Numbered from the stretch's first letter, positions 19,367 to 29,449 are shown. The stretch: DNA of 64,000 nt from Pseudomonas sp. L5B5 (GCF_020520285.1 NZ_CP084742.1:5022001-5086000), one strand, 5' to 3'. The notes: a model not told the origin generated them from the sequence alone. Translations and numbers: made by a program.

Positions 19367-20010
19367 TGGGCAAACGTATCGGCCTGCTGGGTGGCACCTT
19401 CGATCCAGTGCACATCGGCCACTTGCGTGGCGCGCTGGAGGTGGCGGAATCCATGCAACTCGATGAGCTGCGCCTGGCACCCAGTGCCCGGCCGCCCCAT
19501 CGGGATACACCGCAGGTGTCGGCGCTCGATCGTCTGGCGATGGTCGAATGTGCGGTGGCGGGCGTTTCACCCCTGGTGGTGGACGACCGTGAGCTGAAAC
19601 GGGACAAGCCGTCCTACACCATCGACACTCTGGAGCAGATGCGGGCCGAGCTGGCCGCGGATGACCAGTTGTTTCTGTTACTGGGATGGGACGCGTTTTG
19701 CGGCCTGCCCACCTGGCATCGTTGGGAAGAATTGCTCCAGCATTGCCACATCCTGGTGCTGCAACGCCCGGATGCCGACAGCGAACCGCCGGATGCCTTG
19801 CGCAACCTGCTGGCGGCGCGCTCGGTGAGCGACCCGCTGGCCCTGCAAGGGCCGGGGGGACACATTGCATTCGTCTGGCAGACGCCGCTTGCGGTGTCCG
19901 CCACCCAGATCCGTCAACTGCTGGCCAGCGGTAAGTCGGTACGTTTCCTGGTGCCTGACGCGGTCCTGGCCTATATCGATGCACACGGACTTTACCGTGC
20001 GCCGAACTGA
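19366..20010 (+). CDS. nadD: Nicotinate-nucleotide adenylyltransferase (NadD)
   Basis: 214 residues. It makes deamido-NAD from NaMN and ATP in NAD synthesis. The nucleotidyltransferase signature [11 protein letters not shown] is at the N-terminus, and [21 protein letters not shown] is the C-terminal ISSTxIR-like motif. I chose ATG 19366 over a TTG three bases earlier. The coupling proA-nadD-rsfS is typical of gamma-proteobacteria. Confidence 0.95.
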   Translation: MGKRIGLLGGTFDPVHIGHLRGALEVAESMQLDELRLAPSARPPHRDTPQVSALDRLAMVECAVAGVSPLVVDDRELKRDKPSYTIDTLEQMRAELAADDQLFLLLGWDAFCGLPTWHRWEELLQHCHILVLQRPDADSEPPDALRNLLAARSVSDPLALQGPGGHIAFVWQTPLAVSATQIRQLLASGKSVRFLVPDAVLAYIDAHGLYRAPN

Positions 20011-20070
20011 AGGAACGCTGCCGGCCTGTGCTGAGCGGCGCTCCAAACATACGAGCTGAACGAGTTTTAT

Positions 20071-20493
20071 ATGACTAACCAAGTAATGAAAGGCGAAGAT
20101 CTGGTCAAGGTGGCTGTTGCCGCGCTGGAAGACGTCAAGGCCCAGGACGTCCTGGTGATCGATGTTCGCGACAAGCAAAGCATCACTGACTACATGATCA
20201 TCGCCACCGGTACCTCCAATCGCCAGATCGGCGCGATGCTGGAAAAGGTCCGCGAAATGGTCAAGGCCCAGGGCGTGCGTCCGCTGGGTGAAGAAGGCAA
20301 GGGCGACAGCGACTGGGTGCTGCTGGACCTGGACGACGTGATCGTGCACATGATGACCGCCTCGGCTCGTCAGTTCTACGACCTGGAGCGTCTGTGGCAG
20401 GGCGCCGAACAGAGCCGTGCGGCCGATGGCAAGCATCACAGCCCGGAGCATGGCCACGAGCACTTCACCAAGCTCAACAAAGACCAGCAATAA
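20071..20493 (+). CDS. rsfS: Ribosomal silencing factor RsfS
   Basis: 140 residues. RsfS binds protein L14 of the 50S subunit and blocks subunit joining when nutrients are short. Family features are the KAQDVLVIDVRDKQSITDYMIIATGTSNRQ core and SDWVLLDLDDVIVHMM. The C-terminal tail is His-rich (KHHSPEHGHEH), beyond the conserved domain. It lies 60 bp after nadD and 9 bp before rlmH. Confidence 0.95.
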   Translation: MTNQVMKGEDLVKVAVAALEDVKAQDVLVIDVRDKQSITDYMIIATGTSNRQIGAMLEKVREMVKAQGVRPLGEEGKGDSDWVLLDLDDVIVHMMTASARQFYDLERLWQGAEQSRAADGKHHSPEHGHEHFTKLNKDQQ

Positions 20494-20502
20494 GGGACGG
20501 CT

Positions 20503-20970
20503 GTGCGCCTGCGTCTGATTGCTGTCGGTTCACGCATGCCCAAGTGGGTGGAAGAGGGTTGGCATGAGTATGCCAAGCGTCTGCCATCCGAGCTGGCGCT
20601 TGAACTGGTGGAGATACCGCTCAACACCCGGGGCAAGAATGCTGACGTGGCCCGCTTCATCCGTCAGGAGGGCGAGGCCATGCTGGCCAAGGTCGGGCAT
20701 AACGAGCGTGTCGTCACCCTCGAGGTTCACGGCAAGCCCTGGAGTACCGAGCAACTGGCGGTGGAGCTGGATCGCTGGCGCCTCGATTCGCGCACCGTGA
20801 ACTTCATGGTTGGCGGCCCGGAAGGGCTGGCGCCGGAAGTCTGTGCGCGGGCGGACCAGCGCTGGTCGTTATCGCCGCTGACCTTGCCGCACCCGCTGGT
20901 GCGGATCCTCATCGGCGAACAGCTGTATCGTGCCTGGACCGTGCTGTCCGGCCACCCTTATCACAAGTAG
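20503..20970 (+). CDS. rlmH: 23S rRNA (pseudouridine1915-N3)-methyltransferase RlmH
   Basis: 155 residues starting with GTG. This is a SPOUT-class methyltransferase with the trefoil-knot motif: [44 protein letters not shown]. The C-terminus SGHPYHK matches the family ending (HPYHK). It modifies the A-site stem-loop of mature 70S ribosomes. The pairing rsfS-rlmH is widely conserved. Confidence 0.96.
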   Translation: MRLRLIAVGSRMPKWVEEGWHEYAKRLPSELALELVEIPLNTRGKNADVARFIRQEGEAMLAKVGHNERVVTLEVHGKPWSTEQLAVELDRWRLDSRTVNFMVGGPEGLAPEVCARADQRWSLSPLTLPHPLVRILIGEQLYRAWTVLSGHPYHK

Positions 20971-20982
20971 CCCGCGCCCCTC

Positions 20983-22878
20983 ATGTCTCAGCCGATCCGA
21001 ATCAAGGACCATGAAAAAGACGCCCGCCTGGTACGTAACCGGGTGGTGTTCGGCGCCATTTTGGTGGTCTGCCTGATCGGCGTGCTGATTGCTCGGCTGT
21101 ATTACCTGCAAGTGATCCAGTACGAGATCCACTCCACGAAATCCGAGAGCAATCGGGTTCATGTCCAGTCCCTGCCGCCGGCCCGTGGGTTGATCTACGA
21201 CCGCAACGGAGTGGTGGTGGCCGACAACCGGCCCAGCTTCAGCCTGAGCATGAGCCGCGAGCGCTCCGGTGACTGGCGACGGGTGCTCGATGTGATCGTC
21301 GAGGTGCTGGAACTGCCCCCGGAAGATCGGGTGCTGTTCGAAAAACGTGTCAGGCAGGGGCGACGAGCCTTTGAGCCTGTGCCGATTCTGTTCGAGCTCA
21401 CCGAAGAGCAGATCGCCCGGATCGCGGTGAACCAGTTTCGCCTGCCTGGCGTGGAAGTGGTGGCTCAACTGGTCCGGCATTATCCCCAGGGCGCGCACTT
21501 TGCCCATTCCGTGGGGTATGTAGGGCGGATCAATGAAAAAGAACAGAAAACCCTGGATTCGGTGAACTACAGCGGTACCCACCACATCGGCAAGACCGGC
21601 ATCGAGCGATTCTATGAAGCCGAACTGCACGGTCAGGTGGGTTATGAGGAAGTCGAGACCAATGCCCGTGGACGTGTGCTGCGGGTGCTCAAGCGGACTG
21701 ACCCGATTCCCGGCAAGGACATCGTCCTGAGCCTAGATGTCAAGTTGCAGGAAGCGGCAGAGGCGGCCCTGGGCGGGCGGCGGGGCGCAGTGGTGGCATT
21801 GGACCCGAACACCGGCGAAGTGCTGGCGATGGTCAGCCAGCCGAGCTTCGATCCCAACCTGTTCGTGACCGGTATCAGCTTCAAGGCTTATGCCGAATTG
21901 CGCGACTCCATCGACCGGCCGCTGTTCAACCGGGTGCTGCGAGGCCTGTATCCACCGGGTTCGACCATCAAGCCGGCAGTGGCCATTGCCGGGCTGGATG
22001 CGGGCGTCGTCACCGCGGCGACCCGGGTCTACGACCCCGGTTATTACCAGCTGCCCAACTACGATCACAAATACCGCAACTGGAACCGTACCGGCGACGG
22101 CTTCGTCGATCTGGACACGGCGATCATGCGATCCAACGACACCTATTTCTACGACCTGGCCCACAAGCTGGGGATCGATCGGCTCTCGGCCTACATGGGC
22201 AAGTTCGGCATCGGCCAGAAGGTTTCCCTGGACATGTTCGAGGAATCACCGGGGTTGATGCCGACCCGCGAGTGGAAGCGCGCGACTCGGCGTCAGGCCT
22301 GGTTCCCGGGGGAAACCCTGATCCTCGGGATTGGCCAGGGCTACATGCAGTCCACGCCCTTGCAACTGGCCCAGGCCACGGCGCTGGTGGCCAGCAAGGG
22401 GCGCTGGAATCGGCCGCACCTGGCCAAGAGCATCGAGGGTGAAAAACCAGTGGATCACAACCCGATGCCGGATATCGTGCTGCGCGATCCGGCGGACTGG
22501 GCGCGGGTCAACCATGGCATGCAGCAAGTGATGCACGGTGCCCGGGGTACCGCGCGCAAGGCGGCGGCTGGATCGCCTTACCGGATCGCCGGCAAGAGCG
22601 GTACGGCCCAGGTGGTGGCGATCAAGCAAGGTGAGAAGTACGACCGGTCCAAGGTCCAGGAGCGTCACCGCGACCACGCCCTGTTCGTTGGTTTTGCCCC
22701 GGCCGAAAGCCCGAGGATCGTGGTGTCGGTGATGGTGGAGAACGGTGAGTCGGGCTCCGGCGTTGCGGCTCCAGTCGTCCGTCAGATCATGGACGCCTGG
22801 CTCCTGGGGCCGGATGGCCAGGTCAAGCCGGAGTTCGCCAGCCCTATCAGCGCGGAGGCCACGGCCCGTGAAGAGTAA
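20983..22878 (+). CDS. mrdA: Penicillin-binding protein 2 (elongasome transpeptidase)
   Basis: 631 residues. It has a short cytoplasmic N-terminus, one membrane anchor (VVFGAILVVCLIGVLIARLYYL, about 20-41), a dimerisation domain (RGLIYDRNGVVVADNRPSF) and the transpeptidase domain. Catalytic motifs are PPGSTIKPAV with Ser327 as nucleophile, MRSNDTYFY (SxN) and GKSGTAQ (KSG). It cross-links side-wall peptidoglycan with RodA and is the target of mecillinam-type beta-lactams. Its last 11 bp overlap rodA. Confidence 0.96.
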   Translation: MSQPIRIKDHEKDARLVRNRVVFGAILVVCLIGVLIARLYYLQVIQYEIHSTKSESNRVHVQSLPPARGLIYDRNGVVVADNRPSFSLSMSRERSGDWRRVLDVIVEVLELPPEDRVLFEKRVRQGRRAFEPVPILFELTEEQIARIAVNQFRLPGVEVVAQLVRHYPQGAHFAHSVGYVGRINEKEQKTLDSVNYSGTHHIGKTGIERFYEAELHGQVGYEEVETNARGRVLRVLKRTDPIPGKDIVLSLDVKLQEAAEAALGGRRGAVVALDPNTGEVLAMVSQPSFDPNLFVTGISFKAYAELRDSIDRPLFNRVLRGLYPPGSTIKPAVAIAGLDAGVVTAATRVYDPGYYQLPNYDHKYRNWNRTGDGFVDLDTAIMRSNDTYFYDLAHKLGIDRLSAYMGKFGIGQKVSLDMFEESPGLMPTREWKRATRRQAWFPGETLILGIGQGYMQSTPLQLAQATALVASKGRWNRPHLAKSIEGEKPVDHNPMPDIVLRDPADWARVNHGMQQVMHGARGTARKAAAGSPYRIAGKSGTAQVVAIKQGEKYDRSKVQERHRDHALFVGFAPAESPRIVVSVMVENGESGSGVAAPVVRQIMDAWLLGPDGQVKPEFASPISAEATAREE

Positions 22879-24013
22879 TTTTGACCGCATCCTTTCCAGT
22901 GAGGATGTGATGCGCCGTCGTGCGACGCTGCTGCAGCGCCTGCATATCGATGGCCCCTTGCTCATCCTGTTGCTGACACTGGCGGCCGGTAGCCTGTTCG
23001 TACTGTATTCGGCCAGTGGCAAGAGCTGGGACCTTTTGGCCAAGCAAGCCACTTCGTTCGGCATTGGCCTGGTGTCGATGATCGTGATTGCCCAGTTCGA
23101 GCCGCGGTTCATGGCGCGCTGGGTGCCCCTGGGCTATGTGTTCGGCGTCGTGCTGCTGGTGGTGGTGGACGTGATGGGGCACAACGCCATGGGCGCGACC
23201 CGCTGGATCAATGTCCCCGGAGTGATCCGCTTCCAGCCTTCGGAATTCATGAAGATCATCATGCCGGCGACCATCGCCTGGTATCTGTCCAAGCGTACCT
23301 TGCCACCTCACCTCAAGCATGTGGGTATCAGCCTGATACTGATCGGTATTCCGTTCATGCTGATCGTGCGCCAGCCTGACCTGGGCACCGCGTTGCTGAT
23401 CCTGGCCGGTGGCACCTTCGTGCTGTTCATGGGCGGGTTGCGCTGGCGCTGGATCATCGGCGTGCTGGCGGCAGCAGTGCCGGTCGCGGTGGCCATGTGG
23501 ATGTTCGTCATGCACGACTACCAGAAGCAGCGGATCCTGACCTTCCTCGACCCGGAAAGCGATCCTCTGGGCACGGGCTGGAACATCATCCAGTCCAAGG
23601 CCGCCATCGGTTCGGGCGGCGTGTTTGGCAAGGGCTGGCTGCTGGGCACCCAGTCGCACCTGGACTTTTTGCCCGAGAGCCACACCGACTTCATCATCGC
23701 AGTCCTTGGGGAAGAGTTCGGCCTGGTGGGCATCTGCGCGCTGCTGCTGATCTACCTGCTGCTGATCGGACGCGGGTTGGTGATCACGGCCCAGGCCCAG
23801 ACGCTGTTCGGCAAGTTGCTGGCAGGCAGCCTGACCATGACGTTTTTTGTTTACGTTTTCGTCAACATCGGTATGGTCAGTGGCTTGTTGCCGGTGGTGG
23901 GTGTTCCGTTGCCCTTCATTAGCTACGGAGGAACTTCGCTGGTGACGCTACTGTCAGCGTTTGGGGTTTTGATGTCGATCCATACCCATCGCAAGTGGAT
24001 CGCGCAGGTTTGA
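22868..24013 (+). CDS. rodA: Peptidoglycan glycosyltransferase RodA
   Basis: 381 residues from GTG 22868 (VKSNFDRILSSEDVMRRRATLLQRL), matching the N-terminus I recall for Pseudomonas RodA; the frame is open further upstream inside mrdA. It is a SEDS protein with about ten membrane helices. Conserved blocks are MGATRWINVPGVIRFQPSEFMKI, LGTGWNIIQSKAAIGSGG, FLPESHTDFIIAVLGEEFG and LPFISYGGTSLV. It polymerises lipid II with PBP2 during elongation. The overlapping start suggests coupling to mrdA. Confidence 0.95.
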   Translation: MKSNFDRILSSEDVMRRRATLLQRLHIDGPLLILLLTLAAGSLFVLYSASGKSWDLLAKQATSFGIGLVSMIVIAQFEPRFMARWVPLGYVFGVVLLVVVDVMGHNAMGATRWINVPGVIRFQPSEFMKIIMPATIAWYLSKRTLPPHLKHVGISLILIGIPFMLIVRQPDLGTALLILAGGTFVLFMGGLRWRWIIGVLAAAVPVAVAMWMFVMHDYQKQRILTFLDPESDPLGTGWNIIQSKAAIGSGGVFGKGWLLGTQSHLDFLPESHTDFIIAVLGEEFGLVGICALLLIYLLLIGRGLVITAQAQTLFGKLLAGSLTMTFFVYVFVNIGMVSGLLPVVGVPLPFISYGGTSLVTLLSAFGVLMSIHTHRKWIAQV

Positions 24014-24030
24014 ATAAGGTGAAGAATTCA

Positions 24031-25041
24031 ATGCAAGTAATGCGTGGCTGGGCCGCTCGGCATGCACCGTGGGTCGGTCTGGTAAGCATCCTGGGAGCCT
24101 CTGCGCCCGCTTCGGCCGGCAACTACGAAGGCTCGCCCCAGGTCGCCGAATTCGTCGGGGAAATGACCCGGGACTACGGTTTTGCCGGGGAACAGCTGAT
24201 GAGCGTGTTCCGCGAAGCCGAGCGCAAGCAGGCGATTCTTGATGCCATCTCGCGGCCTGCCGAGCGGGTCAAGCAGTGGAAGGAATACCGGCCGATGTTC
24301 ATCACCGACGCGCGCATCGCCCGGGGTGTGGATTTCTGGCGTCAGCATGAGGCGGTGCTGGCCCGCGCCGAGCAGGAGTATGGGGTTCCGGCCCAGGTCA
24401 TCGTATCGATCATCGGCGTGGAAACCTTTTTTGGTCGCAATACCGGGAATTACCGGGTGATCGATGCACTTTCGACCCTGGGCTTCGATTACCCCCCGCG
24501 TGCCGAGTTCTTCCGCAAGGAGCTGCGCGAATTCCTGCTGCTGGCCCGCGAAGAGCAGCTCGACCCGTTGAGCCTCAAGGGGTCCTATGCCGGTGCCATG
24601 GGGCTGCCGCAGTTCATGCCGAGCAGCTTTCGCGCCTACGCCGTGGATTTCGACGGTGATGGGCACATCAATATCTGGACCAACCCGGACGACGCCATTG
24701 GCAGCGTGGCCAGCTACTTCAAGCGTCATGGCTGGGTAGCCGGCGAGCCGGTGGTCAGTCGCGCCGATGTACGGGGCGAGCGAGTGGATGAGGGCCTGAC
24801 CACCGGGATCGAGCCGACCAAGACCGTCGGGGAGTTGCGAGCCCTGGGCTGGTCGAGTCATGATGCGCTGCGCGATGATCTGCCGGTCACTGCTTTCCGC
24901 CTGGAAGGCGATAGCGGTCCGGAATACTGGATGGGCCTGAAGAACTTCTACGCGATCACTCGTTATAACCGCAGCGTGATGTATGCCATGGCCGTACATC
25001 AGTTGTCTGAACAGCTGGTCCAAGCACGGGGCGTCAAGTAA
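24031..25041 (+). CDS. mltB: Lytic murein transglycosylase B
   Basis: 336 residues from ATG 24031 (AAGGTGAAG upstream). A signal sequence ends near ASAPASAG, with no lipobox Cys, so it is probably soluble periplasmic (SltB-type). The catalytic Glu131 lies in SIIGVETFFGRNTG. GSYAGAMGLPQFMPSSF and DFDGDGHINIW are family blocks. It cleaves glycan strands to 1,6-anhydro products. The stop shares a base with the rlpA start (TAATG). Position within mrdA-rodA-mltB-rlpA-dacC ties it to elongation. Confidence 0.94.
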   Translation: MQVMRGWAARHAPWVGLVSILGASAPASAGNYEGSPQVAEFVGEMTRDYGFAGEQLMSVFREAERKQAILDAISRPAERVKQWKEYRPMFITDARIARGVDFWRQHEAVLARAEQEYGVPAQVIVSIIGVETFFGRNTGNYRVIDALSTLGFDYPPRAEFFRKELREFLLLAREEQLDPLSLKGSYAGAMGLPQFMPSSFRAYAVDFDGDGHINIWTNPDDAIGSVASYFKRHGWVAGEPVVSRADVRGERVDEGLTTGIEPTKTVGELRALGWSSHDALRDDLPVTAFRLEGDSGPEYWMGLKNFYAITRYNRSVMYAMAVHQLSEQLVQARGVK

Positions 25042-26042
25042 TGCTGGCAATGCCAATCCGCAAACCCCTGAAGCTGCTGGCTCTTGCCGCATTGTCGTTG
25101 TTGGTGGCCAGTTGCTCCACGAGCCGCTCACCGCAACCCAAACCTACCAGTGCCGTGCGCTCGATGCCGGGCCTGGACGTCAACCGGGCCCACAAGGACG
25201 GCGCCCCCTGGTGGGATGTCGACGTGTCGCGGATTCCCGATGCAACGCCGACCCTGCATACCGGCCCGTACAAGGCCAATCCCTATACAGTGCTGGGCAA
25301 GACCTACTTTCCCATCCAGGAGTCCAAGAGCTACGTGGCGTCCGGCACGGCTTCCTGGTACGGCACCAAGTTCCACGGCCAGAACACCGCCAACGGCGAA
25401 GTCTATGATCTGTACGGCATGAGTGCCGCGCACAAGACCCTGCCGCTGCCCAGCTATGTGCGGGTGACCAACCTGGACAACAACCGCAGCGTGATCCTGC
25501 GGGTCAATGACCGGGGGCCGTTCTATTCCGACCGGATCATCGATCTGTCCTACGCTGCGGCAAAAAAGCTCGGTTATGCCGAGACCGGTACGGCCCGGGT
25601 CAAGGTCGAGGGTATCGATCCTCAGCAATGGTGGGCCCAGCGTGGCCGTCCGGCGCCTTTGATGCTCAACGAACCGCAAGTGGCGCAGAATAGCGCGCCA
25701 GTGGTGACGGCCTCGGCCGGTACCGTCGAGCAGTGGACGCCACCACCTCAGCAGCACGCCGCGGCGGTGGTCCCGGTGCCGATGAAGAGCACCGCGACAG
25801 CAGCCTCTGGCCAGTATCTTCAGGTAGGCGCCTTCGCCAATCCGGATGCTGCCGAACTGCTGAGGTCGAAATTGAGCTCGATGGTGAGCGCTCCGGTGTT
25901 CATCAGCTCGATCGTACGCAATCAGCAGACGCTGCATCGGGTACGTCTTGGGCCGTTTGGCACGCCGAACGAAGCCCAGCAAGCGCAGAACAGCGTGCGT
26001 CTGGCCAACCTGGGCCAGGCGAGTGTGGTCGCTGCGGAATAG
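25041..26042 (+). CDS. rlpA: RlpA septal-ring lytic transglycosylase lipoprotein
   Basis: 333 residues. The lipoprotein signal ends LLVASC (Cys25 from the first ATG; an ATG at 25050 is also possible). It has a double-psi beta-barrel domain (SGTASWYGTKFHGQNTANGE, VRVTNLDNNRSVILRVNDRG) with a catalytic acidic residue, a Pro/Gln-rich linker, and a C-terminal SPOR domain (about 260-333, YLQVGAFANPDAAELLRSKL). P. aeruginosa RlpA cuts denuded glycans at division sites, and SPOR binds such glycans. It is coupled to mltB by TAATG. Confidence 0.94.
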   Translation: MLAMPIRKPLKLLALAALSLLVASCSTSRSPQPKPTSAVRSMPGLDVNRAHKDGAPWWDVDVSRIPDATPTLHTGPYKANPYTVLGKTYFPIQESKSYVASGTASWYGTKFHGQNTANGEVYDLYGMSAAHKTLPLPSYVRVTNLDNNRSVILRVNDRGPFYSDRIIDLSYAAAKKLGYAETGTARVKVEGIDPQQWWAQRGRPAPLMLNEPQVAQNSAPVVTASAGTVEQWTPPPQQHAAAVVPVPMKSTATAASGQYLQVGAFANPDAAELLRSKLSSMVSAPVFISSIVRNQQTLHRVRLGPFGTPNEAQQAQNSVRLANLGQASVVAAE

Positions 26043-26151
26043 CAACATCGAGAATTGAGGGTTCGCTTGCGGTGTTGGGGGGCGGGCCCAGGTTGTTGGC
26101 TCGTCGAACAACAAAAGCCCGGCAAGGGTCGTGAGTGAACAACGTACACGC

Positions 26152-26198
26152 GACAACCCTTTAGAAGGTTGTCTGAAATAGTTTTGCCCCTCGGGCAA
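26152..26198 (+). terminator. Two small hairpins between rlpA and dacC
   Basis: GACAACC/GGTTGTC (26152-26173) and TTGCCC/GGGCAA lie in the 183-bp gap between rlpA and dacC, followed by short T or A runs. They could attenuate rlpA read-through or structure the dacC leader. Confidence 0.3.
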
Positions 26199-26225
26199 GT
26201 TTCCATTAGCAACTTCGAGAGACGG

Positions 26226-27383
26226 ATGAACATCACCACCTTTGCCAAACGCCTGTGCCTGCTTGTCCCGCTGATCATCACGCCCGCCGCCTGGGCGGTC
26301 GAGGTGATGCCGTCACCACCGCAGCTGGCCGCCAAGTCCTATGTGCTCATGGATGCCAGCAGCGGAAACGTGCTGGTGGAGAACAATGGTGACCAGCGCC
26401 TGCCGCCCGCCAGCCTGACCAAGCTGATGACCGCCTACATCGCCACCCTGGAAATCCGTCGTGGCCAGATTGGCGAGAACGATCCGGTGACCGTCAGCGA
26501 GAACGCGTGGCGCACCGGCGGTTCGCGGATGTTCATCAAGGTGGGTTCGCAGGTTTCGGTCAGCGACCTGCTGCACGGCATCATCATCCAGTCGGGCAAC
26601 GACGCCAGTGTCGCGATTTCCGAGCACATCGCCGGTAGCGAAGATGCCTTTGCCGATGTCATGAACAAGACCGCCAGCGACCTGGGCATGAGCAACAGTC
26701 ACTTCATGAACCCGACCGGCCTGCCAAACCCCGAGCACTACTCGTCGGCCCACGACATGGCGGTGCTGGCGCGCGCGATCATTCACGAAGACCCGGCGCA
26801 CTATGCGATCTACTCGCAGAAGGAATTCTTCTGGAACGGTATCAAGCAGCCCAACCGCAACCTGCTGCTGTGGCGCGACAAGACCGTCGATGGCCTGAAG
26901 ACCGGCCACACCGACGAAGCGGGCTACTGCATGGTGTCGTCGGCAGTGCGTGATGGCATGCGCCTGATCGCCGTGGTGTTCGGCACCAACAGCGAGCAGG
27001 CCCGTGCGGCCGAGACCCAGAAGCTGCTGACCTACGGTTTCCGCTTCTTTGAAACCCAGACCTTCTACCAGAAGGGTACCGAGCTGGCTCAGGCTCCTGT
27101 CTGGAAGGGCACCACGCACCAGGTCAAGGCCGGCCTGGCTGAAGACCTGACCATGACCATGCCCAAGGGCCAGCTGAAGAAGCTGGCGGCCAGCATGACC
27201 ATGAACCCACAACTGGTTGCACCAATCGCCAAGGGTGACGTGATCGGCAAGGTCGAAGTGAAGCTGGATGACAAGGTAGTGCACAGCGCCAACCTGATCG
27301 CCCTGGAAGCGGTCGACGAAGGTGGTATCTTCCGTCGCATGTGGGATAGCATCCGTCTATTCTTCTACGGCTTGTTCAACTGA
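26226..27383 (+). CDS. dacC: D-alanyl-D-alanine carboxypeptidase (PBP5/6 family)
   Basis: 385 residues with a signal peptide ending PAAWA. This is a penicillin-binding DD-carboxypeptidase that trims pentapeptide stems. Active-site motifs are PASLTKL (nucleophile Ser63, Lys66), IIQSGNDAS (SGN) and VDGLKTGHTDEAG (KTG). The C-terminal beta-domain is followed by an amphipathic anchor (MWDSIRLFFYGLFN), as in PBP5. ATG 26226 is chosen over a longer frame because the signal peptide starts there. Confidence 0.95.
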   Translation: MNITTFAKRLCLLVPLIITPAAWAVEVMPSPPQLAAKSYVLMDASSGNVLVENNGDQRLPPASLTKLMTAYIATLEIRRGQIGENDPVTVSENAWRTGGSRMFIKVGSQVSVSDLLHGIIIQSGNDASVAISEHIAGSEDAFADVMNKTASDLGMSNSHFMNPTGLPNPEHYSSAHDMAVLARAIIHEDPAHYAIYSQKEFFWNGIKQPNRNLLLWRDKTVDGLKTGHTDEAGYCMVSSAVRDGMRLIAVVFGTNSEQARAAETQKLLTYGFRFFETQTFYQKGTELAQAPVWKGTTHQVKAGLAEDLTMTMPKGQLKKLAASMTMNPQLVAPIAKGDVIGKVEVKLDDKVVHSANLIALEAVDEGGIFRRMWDSIRLFFYGLFN

Positions 27384-27395
27384 TATTGTCGACCC

Positions 27396-27432
27396 ACGTG
27401 GCCCTCGCTCCCAGGCGGAGCGGGGGCCACGT
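27396..27432 (+). promoter_or_regulatory. Long hairpin between dacC and ybeD
   Basis: A 15-bp nearly perfect stem (27396-27410 with 27418-27432, one G-T pair, 7-base loop) sits 12 bp after the dacC stop and 33 bp before ybeD. There is no T tract, so it is more likely an mRNA-processing or stability element, or a weak terminator. Confidence 0.55.
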
Positions 27433-27464
27433 CCGTCGCCACGGCTTACGAGGCCGTTATTACC

Positions 27465-27740
27465 ATGACAGACACTGACGTTAAGTCGCACAAGATTGAG
27501 TTTCCCGTCGACGACTATCCGATCAAGGTGATCGGCGACACGGTCGTTGGCTTCAAGGACACCGTGATCGAGATCCTGGCCAAATACGCCACCCTGGACA
27601 TCAAGTCCCTGGCCGAGCGGCAGAGCAGCAATGGCAAGTACACCACGGTGCAACTGCACATCACCGCTACCGGTGAAGACCAACTGCGTGATATCAATAG
27701 TGCCCTGCGCGCTACCGGTGTCGTCCACATGGTGTTGTGA
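27465..27740 (+). CDS. ybeD: YbeD (DUF493) small ACT-like protein
   Basis: 91 residues. The family has a ferredoxin-like fold related to ACT-type regulatory domains, and its function is not established. Seen here are [17 protein letters not shown] at the start and [14 protein letters not shown] and [19 protein letters not shown] segments. It is almost always beside lipB, with which it overlaps by one base (TGATG), suggesting a link with lipoate metabolism. Confidence 0.93.
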   Translation: MTDTDVKSHKIEFPVDDYPIKVIGDTVVGFKDTVIEILAKYATLDIKSLAERQSSNGKYTTVQLHITATGEDQLRDINSALRATGVVHMVL

Positions 27741-28387
27741 TGCCACGGACGCTGGGCTTTCGTGAGCTTGGCCTGATGCCTTACGAACCGGTCTGGCAGG
27801 CCATGCAGCGCTTTACCAATGAACGCGGCACCGATGCACCGGACGAAGTCTGGCTGGTGCAGCATTCCCCGGTCTTCACCCAGGGGCAGGCTGGCAAGGC
27901 CGAGCATCTGCTGGTGCCGGGAGATATCCCGGTGGTCCAGGCCGATCGCGGCGGTCAGGTGACTTACCATGGTCCAGGCCAATTGGTGGCTTATCTGCTG
28001 CTGGATGTGCGCAGGCTGGGGTTCGGTGTACGTGACCTGGTCAGCCACATGGAGCAATGCCTGGTCGAATTGCTGGCCAGCTATGGCGTCTCTGCGGCGG
28101 CCAAGCCCGATGCACCGGGTGTCTATGTCGACGGGGCGAAAATCGCCTCCCTGGGCCTGCGTATCCGTCACGGATGCTCCTTTCACGGTCTGGCCTTGAA
28201 CGTGGACATGGATTTGCAGCCGTTTCGACGGATTAACCCCTGTGGTTATGCCGGCCTGGCGATGACCCAGCTGAGCGACCATGCAGGGCCGATTGAATTT
28301 GCCGAGGTAAGTGCCCGGCTGCGTGCGCAGCTCGTCAAACACCTCGACTACGCTGAGCAGACGACCCTAAAGGGCGGAATCGACTGA
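27740..28387 (+). CDS. lipB: Lipoyl(octanoyl) transferase LipB
   Basis: 215 residues. It moves octanoate from acyl carrier protein to lipoyl domains. The active-site motif [12 protein letters not shown] is followed by KIASLGLRI with Lys134 and NPCGYAGL with the nucleophilic Cys168. ATG 27740 overlaps the ybeD stop; an upstream GTG is possible but less likely. lipA follows immediately. Confidence 0.95.
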   Translation: MPRTLGFRELGLMPYEPVWQAMQRFTNERGTDAPDEVWLVQHSPVFTQGQAGKAEHLLVPGDIPVVQADRGGQVTYHGPGQLVAYLLLDVRRLGFGVRDLVSHMEQCLVELLASYGVSAAAKPDAPGVYVDGAKIASLGLRIRHGCSFHGLALNVDMDLQPFRRINPCGYAGLAMTQLSDHAGPIEFAEVSARLRAQLVKHLDYAEQTTLKGGID

Positions 28388-28388
28388 T

Positions 28389-29414
28389 ATGACTACTGCG
28401 CAACAAGACGCTGTTCAAACCCTGATCCCGACGCTGGATGTTTCCGAGCGGCCGGCCCGTGCGAAAGTTGAAACCGGCGTCAAATTGCGCGGTGCGGAAA
28501 AGGTCGCGCGCATTCCGGTGAAGATCATTCCGACCACCGAACTGCCGAAGAAACCCGACTGGATTCGTGTACGCATCCCGGTGTCCCCGGAGGTCGACCG
28601 AATCAAGCAATTGCTGCGCAAGCACAAGCTGCACAGCGTCTGTGAAGAGGCGTCCTGCCCGAACCTGGGTGAATGTTTCTCCGGTGGTACCGCAACGTTC
28701 ATGATCATGGGCGACATCTGCACTCGTCGTTGCCCGTTCTGCGATGTGGGTCACGGTCGTCCGAAGGCCCTTGACGCTGATGAGCCGATGAACCTGGCCG
28801 TGGCCATCGCCGACCTGCGGCTGAAGTACGTGGTGATCACTTCGGTGGATCGCGACGACCTGCGCGACGGTGGTGCCCAGCATTTTGCCGATTGCATCCG
28901 CGAGATCCGCAAGCTGTCGCCAAACGTACAGCTGGAAACCCTGGTTCCCGACTATCGTGGCCGCATGGACATTGCCCTGGAGATCACTGCGGCCACGCCG
29001 CCTGACGTGTTCAACCACAACCTGGAAACCGTACCGCGCCTGTACAAGGCCGCACGCCCGGGTTCCGACTATCAGTGGTCATTGACCCTGCTGCAGAAGT
29101 TCAAGCAGATGGTGCCCCATGTGCCCACCAAGTCCGGCTTGATGCTGGGCTTGGGCGAGACCGATGACGAAGTCATCGAGGTCATGAAGCGCATGCGCGA
29201 GCACGACATCGACATGCTGACCCTCGGCCAGTACCTGCAGCCGTCGCGCAACCACTTGCCAGTGCAGCGTTTCGTTCACCCGGATACCTTCGCCTGGTTC
29301 GCCGAGGAAGGTTACCGGATGGGCTTCAAGAACGTTGCTTCCGGCCCGCTGGTGCGTTCCTCGTATCACGCCGACGAGCAGGCGAAACTGGCCAGGGAAG
29401 GCTTGGTTTCCTGA
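28389..29414 (+). CDS. lipA: Lipoyl synthase LipA
   Basis: 341 residues. This radical-SAM enzyme inserts two sulfurs into protein-bound octanoate. The auxiliary cluster motif is [13 protein letters not shown] and the SAM cluster motif is [13 protein letters not shown]. The C-terminus has [16 protein letters not shown] with the conserved Ser cluster ligand (RSSYHA). It starts one base after the lipB stop. A strong hairpin follows 8 bp after the stop. Confidence 0.97.
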   Translation: MTTAQQDAVQTLIPTLDVSERPARAKVETGVKLRGAEKVARIPVKIIPTTELPKKPDWIRVRIPVSPEVDRIKQLLRKHKLHSVCEEASCPNLGECFSGGTATFMIMGDICTRRCPFCDVGHGRPKALDADEPMNLAVAIADLRLKYVVITSVDRDDLRDGGAQHFADCIREIRKLSPNVQLETLVPDYRGRMDIALEITAATPPDVFNHNLETVPRLYKAARPGSDYQWSLTLLQKFKQMVPHVPTKSGLMLGLGETDDEVIEVMKRMREHDIDMLTLGQYLQPSRNHLPVQRFVHPDTFAWFAEEGYRMGFKNVASGPLVRSSYHADEQAKLAREGLVS

Positions 29415-29421
29415 TCCGCCG

Positions 29422-29449
29422 CACCCGCAGGAGCCAGCTCCTGCGGGTG
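29422..29449 (+). terminator. Terminator of the ybeD-lipB-lipA unit
   Basis: A perfect 12-bp stem, CACCCGCAGGAG with CTCCTGCGGGTG and loop CCAG, is followed by ATTTGTCGGTTCTTT. Confidence 0.75.
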
